From: Siphonodentalium dalli
Taxonomy: Eukaryota; Mollusca; Scaphopoda; Gadilida; Siphonodentaliidae
Direction of reading: 5' to 3'
DNA: 64,000 bases
Assembly: GCA_032622095.1 (NCBI GenBank)
Contig: CP136066.1
Coordinates: forward strand, 184,674,716 to 184,738,715
Shown: one piece after another, positions 46,907-57,872 of the stretch
Numbering within the stretch: the stretch's first letter is position 1
Layout: every line of letters begins with the position of its first letter
The notes under the pieces: generated by a model
The model's input: the letters and a program-made list of their open reading frames with translations, nothing else
Database searches by the model: none
What the model was told of the DNA's origin: nothing
Translations under genes and position numbers: made by a program

Positions 46907-47656
46907 TAAGGGTCAATCTACACCGGGCGCGAGCGCGCGATTTTTACGGCCGTTTTCTGTCGTCTGTAACGGTTTAAAGCGCGCGATTTTTATATTCACA
47001 CTGAACGCGACTAGATCGGTTCGTCGCGCGCAATGGTTTGGGTAGATAATCGATTGGATGCATCATTTACAGGCAGGTCAGAATTTGGTAAACATTTACA
47101 TTTAAGAGTTTTTCAAACCTATTTAATTGTCAAATATAGTATGTCAAGTGGAATGGTGCACGGGCTTCGTAAATTCTCATAGCAATTGCGTTTAATTGAA
47201 TTTAATTCTATAATTCGAGTTTGTGAGTTTTTTTTTATATCGGGGGGGGGGGGGCGGGGCTAGGGATGCAAATTGTGGGCAAAGTGACTTCACAAGCTTG
47301 GAATGGATTTGGACCAACAATTTTCCAGACGACCCTGTTATTACGTCGATCTCTTGCCGGCCATTTTCTCTTCTCATCCAACACATTTGTTATCGCGACG
47401 ACGAATGAATGTATCGCCTTCAGATAGGATGAATACGACTGTATAACTATTCTATTTGATAGCGACCCAATTATACCACTGGTATTCCACAAAGCGATTA
47501 ATCGACGAAGCATAAAATCACTGCTGTGATCGCCTCGTGGTCAACGATTCAGTCGCTTGCGATGTGAATATAAAAATCGCGCGCTTAGAACTGCTACGGA
47601 CGACAGAAAACGGCCGTTATAATCGCGCGCTAGCGGCCGGTGTGGATTGACACTAA
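46907..47656. mobile_element. Harbinger-like MITE with long TIRs and TAA target duplication
   Basis: The element spans 46910-47653 and is flanked by TAA (46907-46909 and 47654-47656), the target type of PIF/Harbinger elements. TIRs exceed 100 bp: GGGTCAATCTACACCGGGCG at the left, matched by GTGTCAATCCACACCGGCCG read from the right. Both continue with GCGCGCGATT, ACGGCCGTTTTCTGTCGTC and TTTTTATATTCACA. It is CpG-rich at the ends and AT-rich in the middle, with a G12 run near 47241. It has no transposase. It ends close to the upstream block of gene 2. Confidence 0.82.
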
Positions 47657-48061
47657 GGGTCAATCCACACCGGGCGCGAGCGCGCGATTTTTACGGCCGT
47701 TTTTTGTCGTCCGTAGCGGTTCAAAGCGCGCGATTGTGAATTTTGTAAACATATACATTTAAGAGTTTTTCAAACCTATTTAATTGTCAAATATAGTATG
47801 TCAAGTCGAATGGTGCACGGGCTTCCTAAATTATCATAGCAATTGCGTTTAATTGAATTAGGGTCAATCCACACCGGACGCGAGCGCGAGATTATAACGA
47901 CCGTAAATGATGCATTCAATCGATTATCTACACAAACCATCGCGCGCGACGAAGCGATCTAGTCGCGTTCGGTATGAATATAAAAATCACGCGCTTTGAA
48001 CCGCTACGGACGACATAAAACGGCCGTAAAATTCGCGCGCTCGCGCCCGGTGTGGATCGAT
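47657..48061. mobile_element. Two further rearranged copies of the same MITE
   Basis: Immediately after the TAA a second left end begins (GGGTCAATCCACACCGGGCG, 47657), runs into the internal segment also found in the first copy, and stops. At 47861 a third left end begins, and its right end (CGCCCGGTGTGGATCGATCC) closes near 48058. These look like nested or tandem deletion derivatives. Confidence 0.75.
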
Positions 48062-48570
48062 CCACAACAGCTTGGTATATTGGTTGTTTTGTTGCTGCTT
48101 TGGACCGACTCCCGTCCCGTTACTCTTTTATAATGGACTTTACGCCAAGAATCGTGGGAGAGAGTTATCCTGCTTGTATGTATTCGTATTAGGTCAAATG
48201 GACGCTTCATATATGAACATAGAGTGTAGCCTTTCTCAAGAATGGTGATATCAAACATGCTTATATTAGAGGTCCGTTGAATGTCAAAGCAACAAGAATT
48301 GTTGAGCTATCAGAAAATGTATGTACAAATATATTAAACGATTGTATCATCTCTATACCTGTTTCTATCACGGTAAATGATATACCATTTTGAAGACAGC
48401 TTAATCGCGGACATGTCAGATTATTAATCACATTCGGAGGTTTACGTGACTGTCCGGACTCCACGTGTAAATGTAGTACGTATTTTCAATGAAAGTCTGT
48501 TATAGAAGAGTAACGGACAGGACTCGGTCCAAAACAGCATCAAGCTAACCGATATACCAAGCTGTTGTGG
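48062..48570. mobile_element. 509-bp MITE of a second TIR family, copy 1
   Basis: Left end CCACAACAGCTTGGTATATT and right end AATACCAAGCTGTTGTGG-like are inverted repeats. They continue as GGACCGACTCCCGTCCCGTT and the complement of AACGGACAGGACTCGGTCC for about 85 bp. It starts at the end of the Harbinger-like copy, which apparently truncated or hosts it. A second copy is at 52101-52602. The short frames inside have no motifs. Confidence 0.78.
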
Positions 48571-48583
48571 GCCGAGAAGACTA

Positions 48584-49394
48584 AACGAAGAATATTGTGA
48601 TGTGCACCCATTGGGCACCTCGTTTATGCATTGTGTCATCTGCCAATATGGGGATATAGAGAAACTAAACTAAAAGAAATAGAATCTATGTGAAGAAATT
48701 TCTATAGAAATTTGACAATAAAGAAACTTTCCACAGAAGATGAGGCCTAAGCAGAATGAGGTCCACAGAGGGTGAATTTAGTTATGCTAGCCCGCTATGT
48801 GGGATAGCGTCACTAAATTCATCCTCTGGGGACCTCATTCTGCAAATAACGGGCACACTAAACTCAGGCTAGCTTGTTTCGCATACGTGTGACGATTTTG
48901 CTTCTGCAAGTATCGCCCCACCTCACTGGAATGTATGAACACTTTAAGAATTACGAAGAACCTAAGATTCTTCACATTGTTTTATCAACCAAATAGAGAT
49001 TATCACTACAGTGAAGCGATCTGAGTCTCCATATCACGCCGAGGTGAGAAGATGAGATCCCGAATCAGACGGGCTGCCACAGGCTGCGAGTCTGATCCGG
49101 GAACTCACTTTCTGAACGAGACGTGACGTGGATACTCAGATCACTGTAGTGATAATATTTTTATCATATGACCAATTGGACGTAATTGTTACAACCAAAC
49201 TCTGAAATTTATTGCGAGAAAGGAGATCAGTATCAATCAAATTTAATGAACGAATAGCAACAATTTAATCAACAGAATCAATTTAAAGAAGAAATATCTC
49301 CATTGAAAATAGTTCAGGAGCCTCGTTCTGATTCAGACACGCATGATATGGTATCGGATCACGATATTAACATGATCGGATTTATCAGAAAACC
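48584..49394. repeat. Duplicated ~810-bp block, copy B
   Basis: Paralogue of 41622-42431, including both palindromes (48753-48841 and 49009-49156). Directly after it the sequence continues with the gene 3 flank (CCATGTATTTGTTTTAGGCA). In copy A the corresponding flank starts only at 45027, after the extra 2.6 kb that holds the Helitron array. Confidence 0.9.
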
Positions 49395-50198
49395 AAAACA
49401 TGCCATGTATTTGTTTTAGGCAACTTATTATTTTGTCATTGCTGTAAGGACACTGTCCCATTTTTTCTTAAGAGTTTTCTTTAATGACAAATTCCAATTT
49501 GTTGCTATTCTTTTCTATTTCGTATTCTTGTTTTAGGAATTTACATGCAGACGTAATTCTTAAAAAAAACTTTTTTCATGCACGTTCGGGTTTTACACAA
49601 GTTATGTCCACTTACCTCACGGTTACTTCTCCAAAAAAACAGTCCACATGACAGTTAATCCTTGTAGTTATATACATTTAGCGAAAAAGCCACTTTTGTA
49701 AATGTATTTAAATCGAAAAGTGTATCGTGACAAAAACAGCCAAAAATACCCAATAGCACCCTTGGCAAAAGTTAATAGGAACAATTTCTCTTCATATTGA
49801 AACCCGATGATGTATTAAGTCAATCCTGCGCGAGTCCAAATGCGCCCAAAACATTACGCGTTCGTCTGTCCAAACCCAATGACGTATCGATGGTGTTATG
49901 AGCTTGGTGTTATGAGCCGTTGCGCATTCACCGAAAAATAACTGCAACTAGCCAGGTGGGCGCCGACCAATCAGAATGCTGGATTTAGTGATGACAACAC
50001 TTAGTATGTAAATATATAAACATAACGGTCAGTTACGGTTCTTGTTTAGACGCCGCAATTATCGACCGCGTTCGACTGCAAGGTCGTGATTTTAGAAATA
50101 TTCTGAAGTAGCATAAAAACTTCCCAAGCAATATAATGGATATAACAACACAAATTAGTCAGGCGATATGGTCAGCTGACAACCTCCGAGTTTATATT
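49395..50198. other. 3' flank of receptor gene 3, with a ~440-bp insert
   Basis: Matches the gene 2 flank except for about 49575-50012, which has no counterpart there. The matching flank resumes at TATATAAACATAACGG. No gene is recognised in the insert. Confidence 0.6.
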
Positions 50199-51341
50199 TC
50201 AGGAGAGCATCATAGCGTGAGTTGCCACAACGGAAACCAAAGTTAATGCAGCAACAACATAGAAAGCCACCCTATCAACATTCGCAGCAACATGAATCCA
50301 ATTTATTTCCATCTCTTCATAAATGTTTTTCGGAGCAGACCTATTTCTTCCATGAAGCCAGGATCGAACCCATTTTGGGACATCTGATGACGAATCTCTG
50401 AAGTGCAACCGCTGAACGCCAACTGATATAATTGTCGTCAACACAGAAACGGCGAACAGAATATCCAAGGTAACCGCGAACAGTGAAATTGACCCGGAAG
50501 TCTTCGGCATGATATCGTAGATTAGGTTGAAGTAAATTGAAAATGACAGCATTATCGACACAGAAAATGAAATTTTCTCACCTGAAACAACGGGTATCTT
50601 GAAAGTACAGAGGTTAGCCACTGAGAGTAGCCCCAGTGGTGTTATAATAGTAATGACGTAGAAGGAGGACTTCCTTGCGACCTCCAGATATACTTCAACT
50701 ACCATCTTTTCCTCTTCTGCCATCAAAAAGGATGTGATGTTGTAGGAGACGAGTTGCCATTCCTCCCTGGGTACGACTATGCGAGTGTTTTTGTCATACA
50801 CCTTAATTTCGTCCGATGTCAAATTAACGTTGGTGTCAAACGGGTAAAAGATTATAGTGCATGTCTGGGTGTCGAATGGCCATTTTTTAATATTTATCAT
50901 ACACGATGTTTCGAAATCGCTCGTCAGCTGTGAAAAGACGTAGCCATGATATATTCTTGTACTAATTCCAGAAGGTTTCAAAATTTGAAGACTGTTAATG
51001 GCATTTGTGACGCCAACTGTCGGTGTCCATATTTTAGAATCATCCACCTGAATCATACGAACATCATTGTGGGTAGCTTGGTCCCAATGATAATCAGTAA
51101 CGTACCATCCTAGTCCCACCAATCCGATTACTTTGATACTTTGTTCCGTAGAGCGCACAGCAGTCAGGTCTAGTAGATAGAATGACACTTTAACTTCTAG
51201 AATTTCGTATGTGGGTGGAATTAGCGGATCGGATATGTTGTAAACTTTATTCCTTAGGCTGATGATGGTATCTTGTTGAAGATTAGCACCAAGACATGCA
51301 CTAGCACTCAAAAACAGGCCAAAATACAAGTATTTTAACAT
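50199..51341 (-). CDS. Cys-loop ligand-gated ion channel subunit (nicotinic-type), gene 3
   Basis: An intact 380-codon single exon, closest to gene 2. Signal peptide to about residue 19; Cys-loop with WPFDTQTC; WTPTVGVTN; M1 ITIITPLGLLSVANLCTF; M2 GEKISFSVSIMLSF with cation-type rings; M3; short M3-M4 loop; M4 ending MMLS. As in genes 1 and 2, loop B has Phe at the Trp position and loop C lacks vicinal cysteines, so agonist binding would differ from acetylcholine receptors unless it serves as a complementary-face subunit. The NES sequon of genes 1 and 2 (residues 45-47) is lost here (PTYEIL). The frame, length and conserved residues argue for a functional gene. Confidence 0.93.
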   Translation of the reverse strand: MLKYLYFGLFLSASACLGANLQQDTIISLRNKVYNISDPLIPPTYEILEVKVSFYLLDLTAVRSTEQSIKVIGLVGLGWYVTDYHWDQATHNDVRMIQVDDSKIWTPTVGVTNAINSLQILKPSGISTRIYHGYVFSQLTSDFETSCMINIKKWPFDTQTCTIIFYPFDTNVNLTSDEIKVYDKNTRIVVPREEWQLVSYNITSFLMAEEEKMVVEVYLEVARKSSFYVITIITPLGLLSVANLCTFKIPVVSGEKISFSVSIMLSFSIYFNLIYDIMPKTSGSISLFAVTLDILFAVSVLTTIISVGVQRLHFRDSSSDVPKWVRSWLHGRNRSAPKNIYEEMEINWIHVAANVDRVAFYVVAALTLVSVVATHAMMLS

Positions 51342-51630
51342 ATTCCTCGCTTAATATTACTCCAAATTTATCTTGATCTTTACGAACACGTACTGCTGAG
51401 AGCTAATAAATTGACTGCGAACTTGTTTGTGATCGAACCTGTTTTATGCTGTTTCAATAGGCCTAGAAGTTCTATCTATAATTTATTGTTGTTAATGGGT
51501 TTCAATTGAGATATCCCGGTGGTCATGTTCCAATGCAATTTAAAACAATCTATAAAATACTAGCCCATGAGATTGTGAAATTATGTGGTGGAACGCGTAA
51601 TCTGCTTCATCAAACAAGCACCGCGATTTA
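51342..51630 (-). promoter_or_regulatory. Conserved upstream block of receptor gene 3
   Basis: Shares CATATTCCTCGCTTAATATT, AACTTGTTTGTGATCG, AGATATCCCGGTGGTCATG and CAATGCAATTTAAAACA (51510-51548) with gene 2, and more loosely with gene 1. A segment present upstream of gene 2 around the AGAAATAATTATC motif is missing here. A promoter role is inferred from conservation only. Confidence 0.5.
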
Positions 51631-52100
51631 TATGAAGGTTACAATACACCAAATACAAATTAGTAGAGTGATTTCCCCTGGGACCCCCAAGCTAGGATCA
51701 GCATAAAAAAAACTCCTGGCAGCTGAATGGTCAATGATACATGGATGAATATTGCACGAAAAAGTGCACAAACGTGTTTCCCGACGAGAAACATATAATA
51801 TAGCCACATGGTGAACAGTTACGGCTGTCAAATTGGCGAATAATTTATGGGAGGGGTTGGTGTTTTTTTCGATGTCATTTTTTCTCAATTTTAAGGGTAG
51901 TGTGACGTTTGGCAAACTGCAGTGAGATCGAGATCGTTGGCAAGTACTTTTGAGCACATTTTCTTGTGTCTAAAAGGGCGTTCTTCAATTTGTTATACTC
52001 AAATCTTTACTACGAATACAGGCCAGCAGGATTTGTTAACACTGAGGCCTGTGCAAATCATTTGGTGTATTGTAACCTGAACAACTCATAACTTAGACTA
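51631..52100. other. Intergenic sequence, nothing recognised
   Basis: A 109-codon minus-strand frame (51628-51957) has no recognised motif and is not called. Confidence 0.45.
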
Positions 52101-52602
52101 AGTCTCTCGATCCACAGCAGCGTGGGATATATGTTGGGTTGTTGCTGTTTTAGACCGAGTCACGTCCCGTTACTCTTCTATAACGGACTTTACGATCATA
52201 ATCGTGTGAGGGAGCTATTTTGCCTATATGTCTGCGTATTAGATCAAATGGGCGTATATTACCATGATGATATCATGCACGCTCATATTACTGTATAGGT
52301 CCGTTGAATGTCAAGGCAACGAGATCTATAAGTAAACAAAGCTTTTTTTCTAGAGAATTTGGGTTTGTTGAGCTATCAGCTATCAGCTACGGTAAATGAT
52401 ATACCACATTGAAGACAGCTTAATCGCGGACATGTCAGATTATTAATCACATTCGGTGGTTTACGTGACTGTCCGGACTCCACGTGTAAATGTAGTACGT
52501 ATTTTCAATGAAAGTCTGTTATAGAAGAGTAACGGGACGGGACTCGGTCCAAAACCGCATCAATCTAACCGATAAACCAAGTTGTTGCGGACCGAGAAGA
52601 CT
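52101..52602. mobile_element. MITE of the second TIR family, copy 2
   Basis: Left end AGTCTCTCGATCCACAGCAG and right end GTTGCGGACCGAGAAGACT are inverted repeats. They continue inwards through GTCACGTCCCGTTACTCTTC and its complement. The right-hand half is nearly identical to 48370-48570. Internal ends are shared with copy 1, but the outer ~12 bp are present only here, so copy 1 has lost its left tip. Confidence 0.78.
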
Positions 52603-54773
52603 CTGAAATCCCATAGTGGCAGTACAGTTACCATCGGTTCCTCCACGGAGACAACAACAATATGACCAGCATGGTGTCGTGGTCATTCAACATAGCTAGT
52701 CGTGCATATAGCCAATTTTGAATTCCATGGAATTCTCAGGAGGAAACACCAGTGATGCTGCATCAATGACGCGAGGGGGCGGTGAGCCCCATTGCCTCTG
52801 ACAGGAAGGGTAACGAGACGAAGGTGCCTCCTTATAGATTCGAAGCTTGTTTGATAGAGCAGATTGCGTGTTGATTTCCAGGTTGTGACGTCATGAATTG
52901 TAGACAGGAGTTTGGGAGATTAAGGTATTTAATTATATTAAATAGCAACAGATTAAAAGCAACAGTAAATTTGTATATATAATACCAGACGTTCGGCAAA
53001 CATTTTAACGACATAACTTAGAGAATATCCCAGGTGAGTATTTTCTGGCACTTTTTTTATGGAGCTTTCGCATAGTTTCCAATAACATCGTGTTGGCGGC
53101 CTCTTTAATTGAATATAATTACTAGTCGGTCACGCAAACAAGAAAGAGAAACGGGAAGTTCATCCCCTGTCGGATTCCTTGTTCGATGGAAATAGATGGT
53201 GAGATGTTTCCATTGCATATAACCTGGCTGGTACACTCCAAGTGCATATGGGGTATTGTGCGAACGAGTTTTCCTCTAAATCAAAAGTGGTGCAGTTTAA
53301 CCTTGAAAATGAATACCATACTCAGTCAAATGCTTTTTGTGAACCAATATATCATACAAAATGTAGTGATCCCTTGCCTGAGGCGTCGAAACACAATGAA
53401 GAAAGTCACCAACAAGCTGATGCCTTTATATAAACTACATTATGTAGTTTGTTTTGAAATTCCAACATAAGTTCACTGATCAATAAACGATTCATAATGA
53501 TTTCTTCGAATACCTTGTAGATAACCGAGAGTATAGAGTTTTGGCCTGACAACTGTCGTGTTGTGGGGAGGCTTCGGTCGTTTTAGGTTATAATTTAGAA
53601 ATAAAAGTTACCAAATTATGAAACATTCCTCAAGAATATAATAAACTATAGTATAATGATATGTAGTATAAATGCGATATTATCCACACAAACACTTTGT
53701 GTGAGCCGATCGTTTGTTTATATACAACACGTACATAGTGTGGTATGAGAACACAATCAGTCTATATTATAATATTCTTTCTGTTTATGGCGGTTTTAAC
53801 GGATATGCATATTTTAACAGCAATACCCGCCACAACGCTTATCGTATCTTTAAAGAAAGGCACACTCAAACCAATCTTGAGTTTTCGTGATACGTGCTGT
53901 AGTCTGAGTACACCGAAGAAAATACACACCAGGGCGCTAATAGACTCTGGACTGTAGACTTATGATGAGGTGTTCATTAGCGCGCACCGCGTGTATACTG
54001 TTCTCCATTTTTTTGATAGCCGTGGTCCTACGGGCATTTTATTTATAGATAATTGTTTTTTCCGGTTTAAAAGTCGAACTGCGCGACCAGGAGGCCGAGT
54101 CCGGTAAAAGGTGTAGTTGGGAATTTCAATTTCGTTTATTGTCCTTTACATTATTATGTATATAATGTTGATTTTTGACAAGCTATGTAAATTACCAATA
54201 AAAGAAATTTAAAAGATAATTTGTAAGTCTTATGGTTCAACTTTTATAGACATTTTTCGTTCTGCAGCCCACTGATGGTTGTGGTCAGAGATGGCCGAGT
54301 CGGCCGCCGGTTCTTTAATTAGGTGCTGGTTGTTATTGTTATTTGAACGGAATTCTGAGTTGGTCATTCGCGAAACCAATATATTTTATATTCTATAATT
54401 ACAATCATGGGTATATAATATATGATCTTGAGCGCGTTACCATTTCTGACTATGGTTTTCTTGTTCGCAATGTGGTCGATACCCCCTGCTTTGTTGTGTT
54501 TGAGTGAAGGAATAGCATAGTTAACTTCAGCGAGAGTTATTTGCTCAGACAGATAACTTGATTAGAAGTCCTGGTGATCTGGGTCAAGTATGTTAGCGGG
54601 TTGATTCTCAACATCATGTTCGAACAGTGGGGGTATGTTTGCGGATTTTGCATACATTACTTAGGCTTTTACTTAGCAAAGTATTCTCTAGAATTAGAAA
54701 GTATGTCCGAAGGAGCACGAAGCATTTTCACGTCGAATGCATTTCATTGGCAAAAGATTCACTCTCTTGATCT
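52603..54773. other. Intergenic sequence with one diverged repeat
   Basis: The stretch 53745-53855 (CTATATTATAATATTCTTTC, TGTTTATGGCGGTTTTAACG) resembles 62098-62205, so it belongs to a dispersed family. Overlapping frames at 53186-53470 show no family signature. No gene is called. Confidence 0.5.
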
Positions 54774-55165
54774 GAATTAACTAACTTCCAGCTTGGTCAC
54801 AGCTCGTGTAACGTTATTTATTGAATTAACTAACTCCCAGCTTGGTCACAGCTCGTGTAACGTTCTTTATTGAATTAACTAACTCCCAGCTTGGTCACAA
54901 TTCGTGTAACGTTCTTTATTGAATTAACTGACTTCCAGCTTGGTCACAGCTCGTGTAACGTTCTTTATTGAATTAACTGACTTCCAGCTTGGTCACAGCT
55001 CGTGCAACGTTCTTTATTGAATTAACTGACTTCCAGCTTGGTCACAGCTCGTGTAACGTTCTTTATTGAATTAACTAACTCCCAGCTTGGTCACAGCTCG
55101 TGTAACGTTCTTTATTGAATTAACTAACTCCCAGTTTGGTCACAGCTCGTGTAACGTTCTGTATT
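54774..55165. repeat. 49-bp minisatellite, eight copies
   Basis: Exactly eight units of 49 bp (392 bp), each GAATTAACTAACTTCCAGCT followed by TGGTCACAGCTCGTGTAACG and TTCTTTATT. Two variants at the TAACTAACTCCCAG versus TAACTGACTTCCAG site occur in blocks: copies 4-6 have the GACTTCC form, copies 2, 3, 7 and 8 the AACTCCC form, and copy 1 AACTTCC. Confidence 0.97.
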
Positions 55166-55602
55166 GTTGCTGATGCTTGTTGAATGAACTGCGGTCTCAC
55201 GACGGTGTATACGTCGGAAGTTGCGTTTAGAATGTGAATAGGTTGTGTAGGTCTTCAAGGGGAAAGACCGTATCGAGGATTCCCTGCAATGACCGAATTG
55301 TATCTGCGTAACCTGGAGTGGTTGCGAGAGGTGGTTGCGTTGTTCCAATAATATAACGTTTGGTGTAATTTACAAGGGAAATATGGGTATCGATTATGCC
55401 CCGAGTTTGAACATCGATCACACCTAAATCATTTGATAAATGTTTGTAAAATGCACATAATCAACTTCACTTGTAAGTACAAACACTCATGCATCATATA
55501 TCTAGCTCATCCATTGTATGAGTGTCAGATAGCAGCTATCCGAAAGTCTGAAGCACGGTTTAGAGATTACGTAATGAACGTATGTTCCTGGCCATATTAG
55601 CT
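55166..55602. other. Intergenic sequence, nothing recognised
   Basis: No gene or repeat supported. Confidence 0.45.
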
Positions 55603-57482
55603 ATAACAAACCGGAGCATCGGGTGATACAACACAGGAGCATCGGGTGATACAACACAGGATCATCCGGTGATAGACCAACAAAGCCACATATAAAAAGC
55701 CGGGAGCGTCGGTTGGTAAACCAACCAAGCCGGAGCATCGGAAGATAAACTAACCAATCAAGTTTGCAGTTTGGGATGATACCCGGGAAGATATGAAAGG
55801 GCCGTCGGCCCTCTCCTACAACCCACTTTTGGATGATGTAATTCCACTGAAGAGCGTTTGTATGGTTTGTGAGTTTGTAAGTAGATTACTATCTACCCAT
55901 GCACAGTAGGTGTTTGCCTACTGGGCATGGGGTGGATGCCACCACAGCAAGAAGCAAAGCCCCCCATTTCCGAACCTGGACCGGCGATGAAGACTTACCC
56001 TGTTTTCTTTTATGAGTTATGTGTGTTGATATATATATTATTTTGAGTTATGGATGTTTGTAATTTAGTGTCCTATTTTGTGCTTGCATGGTGTCCAGTT
56101 GCCTTAGTCTGTTGTATCCTGGGCTTATACTACGGGCTCAACACCAGGAAGAGGGTGCAATGCTAGCCGGTTGACTTAAGGTAGGCCGGGGATCCTCAAC
56201 TCTTGATGGTGCAACACCCGTATTTCTCTCCTTTGCGAGTGTCAGAACCCGTTGGCCTGGTTGTGTAACTAACCAAGCAAGCTCAGATCCTAATATAGTG
56301 ATATATGGTCCGGAGCATCGGTAATAAAACAATAAAACAATCAATCACGCTCCGGTAATTCAATGGGATGGACGTGCTAGCGAGGGCTCATCGCTAATCC
56401 CTTGAGTTGCCGTTGATTTTTTTGTTGGACTTTGCTGACTGTGGGTGATTTAATCCCCAGCCAAGTCCACAGCGTGCTGAGCGGTTTCCAGTCTGCCCAT
56501 TTATTTGTTGGTCACTCTGCTAATACGGGCAAACTGGACGTGGTTCTGAAATACCAGGTCACTCCGGTAGAACCATCTACTGGCCTTGGCCTGGAAGGAC
56601 TGACCGGACTCCACCGGTCCGGGGCTGACACAAGAACACGGGAAAAGAGGAAGACGACCACACCAAGACACCGTATGGACGCCTACAGGAGGGTCAAGTG
56701 GAGACAAGGCAGTACTGAGATACGCCCATTCCCCAAATTGGCCACCGGACAAGAAGATCAGCCGACTGCAGATGTCACCACCACCAGCGGGAGCAGGGAC
56801 GCCGAAGTCAACCGGGATGTCCCTGCCGTTGAAGTGGACAGCGACAAGAGGGACATCACCCCAGACGTCACCGCCGCTGTCTTCGATGTGGCGATGGCAA
56901 CTCCATCCAGCCAGTCTCCAACAGGGACGGAAACTACCACTACCACGCCGAAGTACACAGAGAAGCCGGCGTCGGAAAGCCTAGAAGAAACGAGACAATA
57001 AACAAAATCTACTCAGCATGAAGGACCTGCCAACCAACGAACAATGAATTCTTCCTGCTGAGAGATCGTCAACCAATACGTGGGCGAGACGATCAAGAAC
57101 CATCACCCGGAAAAGTATGGATCGATTCGGGACGGATCCACTACTCATCCTGTCCACCACTTCCAAAGCAAAAAAAACGAAATCAACGTAAAAATGCTAT
57201 TTAAAGTTTTTTTTAATTTAAACAATTTTTCTTTGTTCTGAATAAAGGCAAATATATGAGAGGTGAAGGAAAGCGCCTTACGGCCCGTTCAACTGTCCCG
57301 GGATTACCCCCCCCAGATACTCCTTATCACAGAACAACCAAGCCAGCTTAGATCCTAATATAGCAATATATGGTCGAGCCAACCGATGAATTATATGTAA
57401 CAAATCGGAGCGTCGGGTGATAAACCAAACAAGCCAGCCTATATCCTAATATAGTGATCTATGGTCGAGCCAACCGATGAAT
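55603..57482 (+). mobile_element. Possible unclassified repeat element flanked by direct repeats
   Basis: Near the left end, ATAACAAACCGGAGCATCGG with GTGATA (55603-55630) recurs in shorter forms to about 55745. Near the right end TGTAACAAATCGGAGCGTCG with GGTGATAAACCAA (57396-57428) matches it in the same orientation. CCTAATATAGTGATATATGG and GAGCCAACCGATGAA phrases also recur (56290; 57350-57482). The region between is richer in GC than its surroundings and contains a 189-codon frame and an AATAAA. The direct-repeat layout hints at a mobile element or its remnant, but no diagnostic enzyme domain was seen. Confidence 0.45.
56432..57001 (+). CDS. Unrecognised open reading frame (about 189 codons)
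   Basis: An open frame with no ATG at its start (first ATG near codon 82) that encodes a charged, Thr/Ser/Pro-rich, low-complexity protein: basic around residues 70-95 (EKRKTTTPRHRMDAYRRVKW), acidic and Thr-rich towards the end. It has no membrane segment or catalytic motif. Its base composition is clearly more GC-rich than the neighbourhood. An AATAAA lies at 57240-57245. It could be a gag/ORF1-like protein of the surrounding repeat, the last exon of a host gene, or chance. A function is not proposed. Confidence 0.35.
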   Translation: MLTVGDLIPSQVHSVLSGFQSAHLFVGHSANTGKLDVVLKYQVTPVEPSTGLGLEGLTGLHRSGADTRTREKRKTTTPRHRMDAYRRVKWRQGSTEIRPFPKLATGQEDQPTADVTTTSGSRDAEVNRDVPAVEVDSDKRDITPDVTAAVFDVAMATPSSQSPTGTETTTTTPKYTEKPASESLEETRQ

Positions 57483-57872
57483 CCAAGGGGCTATCTATAA
57501 GCGCACACCCATACTAATACATGCATGAAAGTTAAACGCCGTGCATAATGAAAAACTACTTTTCATTCGATAGAATTACGCCAACGCACACTGCAACACT
57601 TACAAACTGCCTGCCTACAATATTCACTTATTTATAGATTTTTTTTAATGGTCCGTAATGGTTTACCAGAGGCGGACGATTTTACCCATCTACTAGATAA
57701 TTATATTTGCGTCTGCAGAACGCATTCCCAAATGGAATTGTCACGCAATTAATACCTTTTGATTTCACCTCAGAACTGCAACGACAATTGATGACGTATA
57801 AGCAAATGCAATTTATTTCTTTATCAGACTGATCAAAGATCCCAATAGACTCGGACGACGAATAGTGGCAAG
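57483..57872. other. 5' flank of receptor gene 4
   Basis: No similarity to the upstream blocks of genes 1-3 was seen. No promoter element is claimed. Confidence 0.45.

Noticed and set aside
53186-53470. 94-codon frame with an overlapping 63-codon frame
   Set aside because: Neither shows a recognised family, signal peptide or splice signals.
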